This document shows, one piece after another, positions 47,771 to 60,181 of a stretch of 64,000 nucleotides of DNA. Numbering within the stretch: position 1 is the first letter of the stretch; every line of letters begins with the position of its first letter. The position numbers and the translations under genes were made by a program. This DNA is from Nematostella vectensis (taxonomy: Eukaryota; Cnidaria; Anthozoa; Actiniaria; Edwardsiidae), in NCBI RefSeq assembly GCF_932526225.1, contig NC_064039.1, forward strand, positions 4,787,001 through 4,851,000. Direction: 5' to 3'. The notes below the pieces were generated by a model. That model searched no databases, was not told the origin of the DNA, and saw nothing but the letters and a program-made list of their open reading frames with translations.

Positions 47771-49377
47771 ACGACCATACAAGCAACCTATGTGACGGTT
47801 ACCGAGTTAACGTAGAAGTACCCGAGTTGTAGCCGCGCTGCCAAGAAAGTCAGACCAGAGAAAATAATTTGTACTATTAGGGGATGAGAGTAAACTATGG
47901 AATGATGAGAAAGTATTTAGAAATAAATTTGGAAAATGATTTTACCGTCAAAAGTCAGCGCCAACGTTACACAATGCACAAAGCTAAACTAAAAAATAAC
48001 TGCTTTTCTGCTTTTTTGCAGAAAAAAATAAACGCTGTTTATCTTTTGTTTCTAGGTTATCCTGATCTTCAAGTATGCCGGCCCTCCAGCACATTCTTGC
48101 TTTAGCTGTAATAGGAGACCTGTATTGTCATCCACCGTCAAGGTTACTCTCGTGCTAATTGCCGCGCATTCCTCATGAATCTGTACATATGCCGTGTACT
48201 CTTTGAACCCCAGGGCTACAAGCTCTCTCACATGTGGGTCTCAAGTGATGAGTAAGGGCTTTCATATTAGAGTGACACGATAAGTGGGTCATTAGTAAAT
48301 AAGTGGATTGTGGTATGATTCTATTTTGAAGTTATGGTTACGCGAAGCTTAGGGACACATTTTTGTGGTGTGGTCATGTCGCTCGTTACTCACAACTAAC
48401 TTATGAAAAGATGCATTTTGTTACGGAACATAGGTTGATCGACTCAATCTTTGCCAAAGTGAAATATAAATTATGATTGGGAAACAGGGATCCAACAAGG
48501 TTATGTAAATTTCAGGGTTTTGTTAAACTCTGTGATTCTGAATTGAGTCAAAATACGGAGAAGCTCGCGACGGAAAAGTGTGAAAATGTTATATCAATTT
48601 TATATCAATATTAAAATTGGACACGAACCAAGCATCTCTGCCTCAAATACAACTATTGTGTACTGACATGAAAGACTTTGATTTCAGTAGGTGATTTGTA
48701 TCACTCTGATATGAAAGCCCTTACTCATCACTTGAGACCCACATGTGAGAGAGCTTGTAGCCCTGGGGTTCAGGGAGTACACGGCATATGTACAGATTCA
48801 TGAGGAATGCGCGGCAATTAGCAACGAGAGTAACCTTGACGGTGGATGACAATACAGGTATCCTATTACAGCTAAAGCAAGAATGTGCTGGAGGGCCGGC
48901 ATACTTGAAGATCAGGATAACCTAGAAACAAAAGATAAACAGCGTTTATTTTTTTCTGCAAAAAAGCAGAAAAGCAGTTATTTTTTAGTTTAGCTTTGTG
49001 CATTGTGTAACGTTGGCGCTGACTTTTGACGGTAAAACTAAAAAATCATTTTCCAAATTTATTTCTAAATACTTTCTCATCATTCCATAGTTTACTCTCA
49101 TCCCCTAATAGTACAAATTATTTTCTCTGGTCTGACTTTCTTGGCAGCGCGGCTACAACTCGGGTACTTCTACGTTAACTCGGTAACCGTCACATAGGTT
49201 GCTTGTATGGTGTCAATAATTTGGGTCTTTGGGGAGTGGTCACTTAATAGAGGTTTAGAATACGGTGTTTGATTGTCCAGTATTTTGCGACTTTGGAGAG
49301 TAGTCACTTAATAGAGTTTAAGAATACAGTGTTTGATTGTCCAATAATTTGGGACTTTGGAAGTGGTAACTTAATAG

Positions 49378-49467
49378 CGGAGCTCCATAGGTATGGAAAT
49401 ATGGTATAACTTGCGACTTGGTTTTGTGGTCATTGCGCGGGTACCCTGTGGTGTCACTCGCCAGCAA

Positions 49468-49498
<31 letters not shown>

Positions 49499-52227
49499 GC
49501 GCGACTCCCAGGCCCCACTCGGCCCCGTAATGGCGGCTAAATACAAGCACGGAGCAAGGGAAAAGTTCTTGTCATGCGTTGATTATTTCTTTTTGCCTCA
49601 AATTTTGTGACTTAAGGATAAAGTCAATTAGAGGAGATCTACTAACATTCAATCACGCCAAGATTTATGTAAGGATATGTCTGGTTTTGCTAGTAAATTT
49701 AAGTAAGTAATAGTTCACATTAAAAAGCGAACAAAACCACAAAAAAGCGACAAAATTCAAGGTGAGTTTCAGACGACGATTTCTTTTGTCTATTGAGGAT
49801 ATGACAGTTATTGGGCTTTTTGTTGTCCTTTTTGTTTGCTTTGAGAATGAGCATAACACCTTTTGTTTTGACATTCTTTGTTCTATCTTTATTCTTGATT
49901 CTGTTGAAATATTTCATAAAGGCTAACCAATATCGTGTTGCATTTGTCATATACTGGTAAAGCAGACCGTTCTTGTCTTTATATCCTGTGCTCTTAGTCC
50001 TAAGAAGATACATATCCTTAGAAGATACAGCAACTTTTTCAACTTACAAGAGAAATTTTCCTTACCGAGGATAAAAACAAAACAAAATTCAACCACTGTT
50101 GCCAATATGTATTGTTATTGTCTGCATCTTACATCTCATGTGTTTATTATTATTTTTTCAAATATTTGTGAAAATTAGATTATAAATGTCTTGATGAAAA
50201 GATTGTTTTGAAAGAAATGTTACTCTTTTATGAACCAGGGACTACCTGAGGGCCAAGATGAATGCTAAAGACTGGAAGACATGAGAATTGAAAACCATGT
50301 CTTGAAAGACATGTCTGAAAGACAGTAGGGAGTTCTTATTCACTAGTCATTTGATACCCCCACACACATGGTCCCAGGAAAGGGTGGGGGATTAGACTTT
50401 AATAAAAGCCTGTTTCCAAGTTAAGAGTCAAAAACAGTCAATACCACCACCCCTCTTGATATATTCTGGTTAAAAAGTAATCTAAAACCCCACAATAACC
50501 CCTGACTTCCCCAGGACCATAAGGGAGGGGGCACAAATGACTAGGGCATTACCATGTGATTCAGCAGTACACACTCAATAGGTTTTTTTTAGAACAAGAT
50601 ACTTATATTATATAAAACAAAAAACAAACTTTTGCTTTTTAAATAATAAATCTGTATCTTTATTAACCTAAAGATAATGGAAAAGGGGATATTTTAGGAA
50701 AGTACTGAATATAATTATCACATTGTTATTATATTTTCTTTTCAAACATTTAAAGAAGAGTCATATTTATTCCTTTCCTTCTCCATGTTGACTATTTTTA
50801 TGCAATTGATGCTCTTTGCTATTTCCCCTCTACACCAAAAATAAATTAATAAACAGATTTGATTTTTAAATTAGAAATTTTCATTTAGTACTTTCACTTA
50901 TATCTTCTTTTTAGGATTTCCTTTCCTTTTCCATTACATTTATTTTAAAGGTTTAGATTTATTTCATTGGAATGGTTGGATCCAGGGTTTCTAAAAACAT
51001 CAAAATATAATGCATTACTGGATGTATATTTGTAGATATTAATTCCCATGGGGATGGAAAATCACCACTTAAAATGGTACATTAAAACTTCAGTATTGCA
51101 TCTTATCTAAAATTGTGTCTGACACTATATTCTATCTTTGAAATCCTGTTTCATCCATTACTTGTTCTTTGCAAGGACAAAGCTTGTTAGAATGTAGCTT
51201 TACAAATGTACATTAATGAAACTTTTATTATGGAAAGGGTTTTTTAGGGCAAGATACTTAAACTTTATAACACTAGCAACAACCTTGTTCTTTTTCAATA
51301 ATAGAATTCTGTTCACATAGCTTGGATAGCATAGACATGGCCTGTTTAGAGGCCTGTGGTGATGAAAGGGTTAAGAAAATGGGAAAGGGGAAATGTCAAG
51401 AAATGCTCAATCAAATTATTTTCATTACTGTTATATTTTTTTCAACAAACCTTTCAAGTTGAGTCAATTCCCTTTATATCTCCTCCCCCGTCGACTATTT
51501 TTTAGTCAATTGATATTCTTTCCTTCGTCTCTACCCCAAACATAGATCAATGAAAGGGTTTGGTTTAAAATTAAAAGTTAGCATTTTAGCACTGTCAGTG
51601 ATGCCTTAGATGTTTTTTTTTTAGGATTTGCTTCCAAAATCAATTAGTTTTTTCTTCATTGCATTCATTTTGGAGTAGGCCACCAACAACAAGGCCACTA
51701 TATGGTAAATGGTGGGTGCACAAATATGTAATGCATGAAAGGAGATATATTTTTGGATTTTAATTTCCAGACATTTTTCTGAATATTCGGTCCAATGAAG
51801 GAGAGAATCGCCACTAAATCAATACATAAAAATTACAGTATGGCATCTAAACAGTCTAAATATATTATTTCAAATCTGTGGAATGCTGTTACATCCATGA
51901 CCTATTCTGCACAAGGGCAAAGCTTGTCGGAGTATTGTTTTGATTAAAAAAATATATTTATAAACTTGTATGATGGGACATAAGAATTTACCATTAGACT
52001 CTTGACAACTTTGACAGCCATATTCACACCAGGAATTGTGTTTGTTAACTTTGATGTACTGTATAATTTAAATTATTGAATAAGGCATGGATCCATTTGG
52101 TTGGTACAATAAATAAATCTCAGTAAAGAGCAGGATCCTATATCCCCCAAAAATACCTCAATCAGTCAACACAGAAGGTGTTCAATGCTGGCTCCGCTTT
52201 TAGGCAGTGCCTAAATCTATATATTAG
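49378..52227 (+). mobile_element. 2.85-kb Helentron-like element splitting the palindrome arm
   Basis: Left end CGGAGCTCCATAGG. GCTCCGC lies at 52191-52197, subterminal at the right, followed by a short hairpin (TTTAGGCAGTGCCTAAA) and TCTATATATTAG. This is the same end structure as 20091-21988. Removing 49378-52227 rejoins AACTTAATAG to AGGTTTAG, exactly the intact sequence in the left arm near 47600-47620. An (AGCC)n run is at 49463-49498. No replicase seen. Confidence 0.7.
50580..51980 (+). repeat. Diverged tandem duplication inside the element
   Basis: Two copies about 650-740 bp apart: for example AACAAGATACTTATATTATA versus GGCAAGATACTTAAACTTTA, and CAAGGACAAAGCTTGTTAGA versus CAAGGGCAAAGCTTGTCGGA. 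AT-rich, non-coding. Confidence 0.7.
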
Positions 52228-52912
52228 AGGTTTAGAATACAATGTTTGATTGTCCAATATTTTGGGACTTTGGGGAGTGGTCACTTAATAGAGGTTTAGA
52301 ATACAGTGTTTGAATGCCCAATAATTTGGGACTTTGGGGAGCGGTCACTTAATAGAGGTTTAGAATACAGTGTTTGATTGACCAATATTTTGGAACTTTG
52401 GGGAGTGATCACTTAATAGAGGTTTAGAATACAGTGTTTAATTGACCAATAATTTGGGACTTTGGGAAGTGGTCATTTAATAGAGGTGTTTGATAGAACA
52501 ATTATTTGAGACTTCGGGAATTGGTCGCTTAAGAGAGGTTTATAAACAATAATAAAAAATGCTTTTAGGTTCTCCTAAAGCTCTAACTAAGCGTGGAGAG
52601 TCAACATGTCTGTGCTTCATGATTTATCTTTTTTCATGATCTATAATATTTTGTGAGAGATCTTAAGATATCAACAAATATTAATAAAAACAACTACAAA
52701 GTTTCCAGTTCTTAATTGGTAATGTAATGTTTATCATTTATTCTTGAAGGTTTTACTAGTCAAATTTAGTGAGCCCTCACAATAACGTGACGATATTTAA
52801 GGGTACGCGAAAGGGATATTTTTGGGTACAATTTCAAACAATCAAGGGTAAAACACAAACAATAAACACACCCGTTAAATTTTATGCAAAATCCATAATT
52901 GTCTTTAAGCAA

Positions 52913-55302
52913 TCAGGAGCTCGTGGTTTCTGACTTATCTAGCTTTGTATGATGGTAGAAAGTTTTAATTATGTCGTTGTTTTATCTGCCATAATAACTG
53001 CACATAGCTTGTAAGCGGGTATCTGTAGATTATTGTCCCACCACGGGTATCTCAAGTGGTAATATCGCAGCTAATTGTTCTCAAGAAGCCGTATATACCT
53101 TATATGTACTCCCTTGAGGCTACAAGTTAATCATATGTCTTTCTTAAATGAGCAAAGGCTTTTCCATCAAGAGTTGGATCAGGATATCATGATTCTATAA
53201 ATCATTTTTCTTACATGAACTAAGGAGATTAATAATATTCCTTTTATCGTTTGTCTTGAAATCTGGATGCCCCCAACCACGCCCACCACATATACAGCAC
53301 GTTATCTGTACTTTAGCGGGTACTTAAGGGGATATATACGATTCTCGTTGCTAATTGTCGCTCATTCTCACGAATCCGTATATACATGTACTCCTTGAGG
53401 CTACAAGCTCACTCGCAGGTGTGTCAAGCTAAGCGAACACAAGGGCTCCGGAGAAAGCTCGATAGTATCAGTCATGATAGGCGCCTAATGTTGCTTTAAA
53501 TTCCCTTTTATCTTGTTTATTAACCTTTATATCACATCATATCACAACTCATACTTATATCTAACTTAACACCTTACATTCCACCACAAGCACCCATGCA
53601 CTTCACCATTATCCCATACACACCATACTGTAGTAAAGTTTAACTGTAGTAATTTTCCTGTGTCAAAAACCATATTGTATTGTTTCCTGTGTCTTATCTT
53701 AGATAATAAATTTATAGCTTTTTTACCAAACATCCATATCACCAATTAAAATATTCAGGCCACCAGTACATGTACAGGTGTACCTAACGTTAGAAACAAT
53801 AGCAACCCTGGACCCCTCGGGCCGGTAACACAAAAAGATCACGTCTCGTTTTTTGTTTCTAGTTAAATTGATACTTTATATAATCTAGGACTATTTTCTT
53901 TATGACAGATCGGACGTGGTTAGCCAGAGGCAAACGAACACTCGGTGAAATGTCGGAACGTCGGGCTTACGCCGGGCTGCGTTGCTCAGCGCTGGTTACT
54001 CTCGTCGCGCATTCTCATGAATCTGTGAACATGTCGTGTACTCCCTTAAGCCCAGGGCTATCACCTATCTCACATGTGGGTCTCAAGTAATGAGTCCTTA
54101 CTCATTATCAGAGCTTTCTTATCAGAGTGACATGATTAGGGGGTCATTAATTGGTCCTGATATGATTATCCATTTAATAATTTTTGTAAAAAGCGCAAAT
54201 TAAGGAATTTTTTTATAGTCGTTGTTTTACTTGTCATGATATCGGAATGCCCCTCCCCCTCCCCCTGCACTAAGATGGTTTCTGCGAATTATTGCTCTGC
54301 CACGCAGGCGCAGTTTACACCTGTTTTCTTTGAAAAATCCAAACTTTACCTCCTTCAATTTTGTTCAGTGATGATGCCGGAATTCCCTTTATGGTTTGGC
54401 CTGAATCATCACATAAGTCATGTAAGTTTATGTATATATGATTGTATAGTAAAGCCTAAAGTAAAATATAGGCTGCTTATTTACCAAGTATCCATATCAG
54501 GAAATAATTAATTCAGGCCACCAGAAGATTTGGTGTATCTATTAACGTTAGAAACAAAAGCAAAACTCGACACCTCGGGCGGCAACTAAAAAGCATCACT
54601 TTTTTTTTCAAAAAATGATCATTTTTTTATCCTTCGTAAGAGTGATAGAACGTGTTAAGCATCATCCCGGGGCCTGGTAAATGCTTCTAAAATACTATCG
54701 ACGCGCCGGGCTTCGTTGCTTATTTCTTATCGCTGCTGGAACTATTCTTTGTTTGTGCTTTTTTGTTTTTGTCCGAACAATTGTTACACTTACAATAAAT
54801 GTTTTGGCTATGTCTTCTGGTCAATAATAGATTGGGAATCTTCGAGCATTGATTGCTTTTTTTCTGTTTTTGTTTATTCAAGCCCGGGGGAGGCAAATCT
54901 ACAGTAGATGCAAATAGTTCGCAACATGTGTGATATATGAAAATGATTATTTTAAAAACGACAATGGATAACAATTTTCTTTCTTATAAGTCTTTGGTTA
55001 TTTAACCAATCTTGACAACTGTATGGACGATAAGGCGAAGCAAGTAGCGAAACATGAAAACATAATATATCAATGTGACTATTTATTTTTGTCATTATGT
55101 TTTCCCTGTGTCAGACGTTTTAAGATTTTTCCACATATCAAACAAATGTTACGTTTTATGCCTATGCAGATTGCTATTCAATGCTCGTAGGAGCATGTCG
55201 AAGCTCTTGTTCTTGTCGCCTAGCAATACAACTCTCCAGTGCTCTGGAAGCAGGTGTTATATTGTGTCTAATCCCCTTAATAGAATAAAAAGGACCGTTT
55301 AA
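52913..55302. repeat. Diverged copies of the palindrome's inner arm
   Basis: Related sequence near 53085, 53340 and 53990: CTCATGAATCTGTGAACATG, CTACAAGCTC, TCACATGTGGGTCTCAAGTA. A second pair, CAGGCCACCAG..AACGTTAGAAACAA, recurs at about 53757 and 54513. No gene is supportable; short ORFs lack domains. Confidence 0.6.
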
Positions 55303-55600
55303 GGCCTCTCGCGAGTAATTGTTTTAAAAAAATCGTTCAAATTGAAGCCCGAATCGGTTCCTTGGAAATATGGAGGAGTAAGTTATTGGTAGAGTAAGAT
55401 TGATTTCGTACCAAACCCCCAAAACTGCCATTTCATTTGCACGTGCGTCGCGCCTCGCTGATTGATTATTAATATCTAATTTTTATTTAAGAATTTTCAA
55501 ACTAGAAGTATTGGTGATTATGTTTGCGCGCGCTTTGAAGGGGCTTCTTAACGGGCTTCAATTTGAACGAATTTTTTAAAACAATTACCCGTGAGAGGCC
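55303..55600. mobile_element. 298-bp piggyBac-type MITE
   Basis: Flanked by TTAA on both sides (55299-55302 and 55601-55604). Terminal inverted repeats of about 48 bp start GGCCTCTCGCGAGTAATTGT and end ACAATTACCCGTGAGAGGCC. TTAA target plus inverted repeats fits piggyBac-like non-autonomous elements (Kolobok also uses TTAA). Confidence 0.85.
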
Positions 55601-55792
55601 TTAAGCAATGCAAAGCCACATTAATAGCCTTTTGGGAGCTATTAAAATCGATTGTCTCGATGAATGGATTCTATGTGGATTTACCGTGATTGCATATTAG
55701 AGCCTGGGCCTGCCTAGGTAGTGCCAAGAGACTGGGTCGCGCAGAGACTGGGACTGGCTTTTCAAAACATTCTTTGTAATTCCGTCCTTCAT

Positions 55793-55823
55793 CCCCTCCC
55801 CTCCCCTCCCCTCCCCTCCCCTC
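55793..55823 (+). repeat. (CCCCT)n microsatellite
   Basis: About six consecutive CCCCT units. Confidence 0.9.
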
Positions 55824-56383
55824 TTGTTCTTCGTTATACATTCTCACTTATTAGCCCTCTCCATCAAAATACGCTACGCGACCAATGAAGGACAGGTTAG
55901 GTAGATTATGTTAAGCTTCATACAGATTCGTACAAAGTAGTCAGCGTTTACTATTTCTTATAAGGGAATGAACTTTATTTTGAAAGATAAAACGTCGGAG
56001 CTGTTAATTGTGTTTTAGTCTTGTTTTGTTTCACTTTTGCTGCTAAAATTTTCTCGCTCTAGCCCGCCTAATATTGTTTTTCTGTCGATCAGTCGAAACT
56101 GAAAAAGCTGCTACACCGTACAGACAAACCCGACAAATACCCATAGACAAATCACTCAATCACTTTGATACAACAACCTTATAAGCCACAATCTCACCGA
56201 TTTGAGTATATTTCAGCATCATTTTTGCACTTTGACTGTGAGTCTCTCTTGCGCCAGCACTTTTCTCAAATTTGAGGGAACAACACTCCGAGAGACAATA
56301 CAAAACAAAAACATACAAAGAAGCTAACTCAAAGGGAAAGTTACAACGGAACACGGAGTCCTGTGCGGGCATCACCCCTACAA

Positions 56384-56700
56384 CAGGCACGTAGCCAGGA
56401 TTTTGAGCGGGGTGGTTCGTTTTTTCATTTAAGCGGACAACATTTCCGGTATACCCCTCTCCTCGCCTTATTACATTAGGCAACCAATCTTGTATTTGAA
56501 AATGTTATTCATAGGGTACTTTTTAACATATACCGATAATAATAAAGAAAAATATTATAAAAATATTTTTATAGCCATTTTAAAGACATAGTGATGTGAT
56601 CTCTAGCCAAACGTTTTATAGTTTTCTTTGCTCTGAGCGGACCTTCAAGCCGGGTGGGGGGGGGGGGGGTCCGTCCGAACCCCCCTTGGCTACGGGCCTG
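56384..56700. mobile_element. 317-bp MITE, CAGGC..GTAGCCAG family
   Basis: Ends CAGGCACGTAGCCAGGATTT and TTGGCTACGGGCCTG are inverted repeats, flanked by TACAA on both sides. A poly-G run lies at about 56656-56669. A 107-codon ORF on the minus strand overlaps its left half and is not a gene. Confidence 0.8.
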
Positions 56701-57120
56701 TACAATCACTCAACTGGATGAATTATAAAATCATTCTGTGACATTCACAGGTAGGTATGTCCACATGCAAGTTGAAGGACGTACAATGTCAAATTTTCTT
56801 TTCCACCACGGTCTCGGATTTTTAAATGCGATATCGGATTTTATGACTTTGTAAAACGCAATCTGTTTTATGTTGTTTTCATGCTACGGGTTTCCTCTCT
56901 TATTCGAGTCTCAAGCCTTGAGTTTCTAAACAGAAACTTTAGCTACTAAAAAGCAAGATTGTATTGTTACTTTACTTATTCTTTTTTCAACTTGAGTTTA
57001 TGACATATTGTGTATGTACTCATACCCATTACATACTATTGTACCAAGAAAACGTCATGACATATAATCATTAATGTGAGTTTTGTGAAGTCAACGCGGG
57101 CGGGGCAGGGAAAAGGAAAG

Positions 57121-57213
57121 AGGATCCAGCGTACTTTGCGGGCGCTCCCAACTGTCACTATCGCAGAAGAGCGGTTTGCGCTTTGGGCGCACCCGCAAAG
57201 TACGCTAGATCCT
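57121..57213. other. Strong hairpin-forming inverted repeat
   Basis: AGGATCCAGCGTACTTTGCG (57121 on) pairs with CGCAAAGTACGCTAGATCCT (ending 57213), a stem of about 25 bp with a 40-bp loop. Similar GGGAAAAGGAAAG / GGGGAAAGGAAAG tracts flank it on both sides. It could be a tiny transposon or an RNA hairpin. Confidence 0.7.
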
Positions 57214-58356
57214 CTAGCATGGGAGGGGAAAGGAAAGAAGAAAAAAACAATTACACTTAGTACCGATGTTAGCTTTTTTCTTGTATAAAAATACTTTTTC
57301 GTGGGATTTTCAAGGTATTCAATTAAATTAAGTATTCGAATCAATCAAATTCTTGAGCCCATAAATAACTTCAATAGAATTGCGTGCGCACACGCACACT
57401 TTTTTTAAGTAGAATTTACTTGAGTCCATAATCTAATTTAGAGAGATTGTTTATTATAGAATCCAAAGCAAAGTAAAAGCCGAGTGCCGTTTTTATCAGG
57501 TTATTTTACGCATTGTCCGCTAATTAATGAGATACAAAGAGCGTCCCTCTGTTATTGGCGAATGACTTACCACCTGTATACTAATAAGCCGCCATCGTGC
57601 TGATTTACATATGCCGAATAACGAAAATCGCTCAGCCCATCGGAGTGAATCGAGCAAAACTTCACACAACAGTGAATGACTTATCTTAGATATGATAACT
57701 GGTCAATTTGGGGTATTCTACCATTAACAGTCACGAAGTTCTCAGAGTGAGATCCAAGAACTGGCGGTAGTCTTGGCTGTGAAAAGGAACCTTTGGTTTG
57801 CGGAAAACATTGAGCTCTGCAGAAAATGTCGGGAATTCAGTGGTAAAAGAGGGCGGTTGAATCTTGGTTTATAAGTTGTTTTTAAACGTCGTCTAACTGC
57901 TTATAGAGGTGAGCCACTCGAATGTGTTGATACTATAAAGCAATCTTGGTCTTCGCTGTGATTGTTTGCCCTTGTTTGGCTAAGAAATGTTATATCAAGC
58001 TTACGGTAAACTGCGACACGTTCGGTTCGTGGACCTTGTATTGTGTATAAAAGCAGTTATTTGTGTATGGGTGATTACACCAGATTATGCGTGTACACAT
58101 TCTACGCGCCGTATATTTAAGACATCTCGATTTCGCTTGATGTTGCCCTAATTATATATCTGTTAAGGCGTCTTTAACCCAGTCAAATAATTTATTATGA
58201 TTGCAACTTTGAGGACAATAACAGACCTAGATTGAAATGTTTGAAATAGTGAATGTGTTAGGGTACGTTGGCCTACAGGTTTTCGTGATGATTACATTAG
58301 AATTGAGGTGTTGACTTATTTTTTTTCTAATCTTCAAGGCTGGGTGATCATTTAAA
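57214..58356. other. Upstream region of the Rab gene
   Basis: AT-rich, no other gene. TTTTTTTCTAATCTTCAAG ending at 58338 looks like a splice acceptor 18 bp before the start codon, so the 5' UTR probably begins in an upstream non-coding exon. Confidence 0.45.
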
Positions 58357-58582
58357 ATGATGCGTCAGGGCAGCACGACAAGCAACCCTGAAGACAACTA
58401 CGACTACTTGTTCAAAATCGTCCTTATCGGGGATTCAGGGGTCGGTAAATCAAACTTGCTATCAAGATATACCAAAAACGAGTTCCATCTCGGGTCAAAG
58501 GCTACTATAGGAGTGGAGCTCGCCCATAGGAACGTCGAGATAGAAGGGAAGACCGTCCGTGCCCAAATCTGGGACACCGCAG
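58357..58582 (+). CDS. Rab11-like exon 1
   Basis: [19 protein letters not shown] then [20 protein letters not shown] and on to AQIWDTA, ending in G (phase 1) before donor GTATCT. Confidence 0.94.
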
Positions 58583-60181
58583 GTATCTAGCTGAATGTCA
58601 AACTTATTGAATCCCCTTTAAATTTAACTAAAACAGTAATTTCGTATCACTCTATTCATATTTTCATATATTATATCAACACCGCCTTTGGATGTTTTGT
58701 CTCATTCATTTCTCGTGCTCGAATCAGATCTTTAATAAAATGTATGCATTCTTCGGATGTCTGTTTCCGGCCGAATGCGCGAGTTCCCGCTATGATATTA
58801 TTTTATTTTTTGATTAATTCGTATCAGATAGGAGTGCAATCAGTCTTACAAAGACGATGGCCATGACAACGCCACTTAACCGATGGCGATGCGTAACGCA
58901 ATTCTCTTTGGAATATGAATTTATTTCCTTCCTTCTCATGTTCATTTCTTATTAACATTTATGGAATAGAATTATAAACACAATTATCCGTTGATTTGTG
59001 GAATAATTATTATACCAGGCAAGATACCCAAGTATCATGATGGAAATATAACAATTAATCTTGTCTTGTCTGTGAAATTCGTCATTTTCTCTCTTAATTC
59101 CTTATTAGGGCACTATTTTTATTCATTTATTTTTATTTTTTATAAGAACCTCTTTATTTTCAGTTGAGGCTGGGCCGTTCTTATTTTTGGGACATTTTAA
59201 GGCTGAATAATGTATATACAAATATAATACCCAATAAATTATTAGGAAGAGAATTACAACAATGACAAATAGTAATAATAAGGTTGTTACTATAAGCACA
59301 ATTTAATTCTGCATTTGCGATTTTGGAAAAGAAGACGACGTTTTTGACGTTTTAGAATGTCTCTTGTCTTTGCGCCCAGTTTTCTTGCACCATTTAGATG
59401 AACCGCAGTCAGAATGATATGATGTGGCCGGGAGTAGGCTGGTGAATTTTTCCTCCCTCTCCTACACCAATTGATCCATTCCATTCCTCATCTTCCCTCG
59501 TACCCAGGTGATTCTATGCGGCGCGTCCAACTTTTTTATGAACCATTATTTGCCTGATTTTCCCTCTATATGAATCAGTTGAGCTGAGTTTAGTATTTCC
59601 CATAGGTTTTTGAAGTTTTCACGTACAATGTTTGTCTGAGTGTCCGCGTTATAATTTGTTTTCAATAAAATAATTGACATATCGCCTTGCGTTTTGTTGC
59701 AGGTCAGGAGAGGTACCGGGCCATCACGAGCGCATATTACCGCGGGGCCATGGGCGCTGTACTCGTCTATGACATTGCCAAGGGAACGTCATTCATGAAT
59801 CTGAACAAATGGGTTGAAGAACTGCGGCAACACGCGAGCGATGACTTGTCAATTATTCTGATAGGCAACAAATCGGATCTAAAACACTTACGGATGATAG
59901 AGAACCGACGAGGAAAGCAATTCGCCGCCGAACACGGCATGCTTTTTATGGAAACTTCTGCTTTAGACTCTACAAATGTTGCAGAGGCGTTCGAGTTTAT
60001 TTTTGCACATATTTTTGATAAAGTTCGACAAAACGAGCTAGAAAAATCAGGACAAGCTCATGAGAAGCCAAATGGCGAGTCTATTGTTATAAAAGCTGAG
60101 CCCGCTGAGCTGCCGGCGACACCAAACGGCAAAGAGCATGCGCGAACTCGTCAGTCCAAGTCATGCTGTGGGACTGGGTAA
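58357..60181 (+). CDS. Rab11-like small GTPase
   Basis: Two exons (58357-58582, 59703-60181), 234 codons plus TAA. Rab11 proteins are membrane switches of recycling endosomes and exocytic traffic. All GTPase boxes are intact: P-loop GDSGVGKSN, switch [42 protein letters not shown]. The sequence SAYYRGA plus [10 protein letters not shown] is diagnostic for the Rab11/Rab25 group. The catalytic Gln of WDTAGQE is present, unlike Rab25 (Leu). The C-terminus KSCCGTG carries a double-Cys prenylation site. Differences from canonical Rab11 are the HLGSK in place of NLESK before switch [11 protein letters not shown] instead of VEFATRSI, and a long, lysine/glutamate/proline-rich tail. It may therefore be a lineage-specific paralogue. 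Two Met codons start the ORF; either may be used. Confidence 0.94.
59703..60181 (+). CDS. Rab11-like exon 2
   Basis: Acceptor TTGTTGCAG. Completes [20 protein letters not shown] and runs to CCGTG and TAA. The intron before it (1120 bp) has no recognised content. Confidence 0.94.

Larger units (their letters stand above)
46918..52912. repeat. Long inverted repeat (foldback), arms about 1.36 kb
   Basis: Left arm 46918-48277 and right arm 48694-52912 are reverse complements with only scattered differences. The outer end pairs AAAGCAATTATGGATTTTGC with GCAAAATCCATAATTGTCTT; the inner end pairs GATGAGTAAGGGCTTTCATA with TATGAAAGCCCTTACTCATC. The spacer 48278-48693 is unpaired. The right arm is interrupted by the element at 49378-52227. 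No protein is encoded. Confidence 0.88.

Noticed and set aside
47884-48105. 73-codon ORF near the inner part of the left palindrome arm
   Set aside because: Its reverse complement recurs in the right arm with disrupting changes; no domain.
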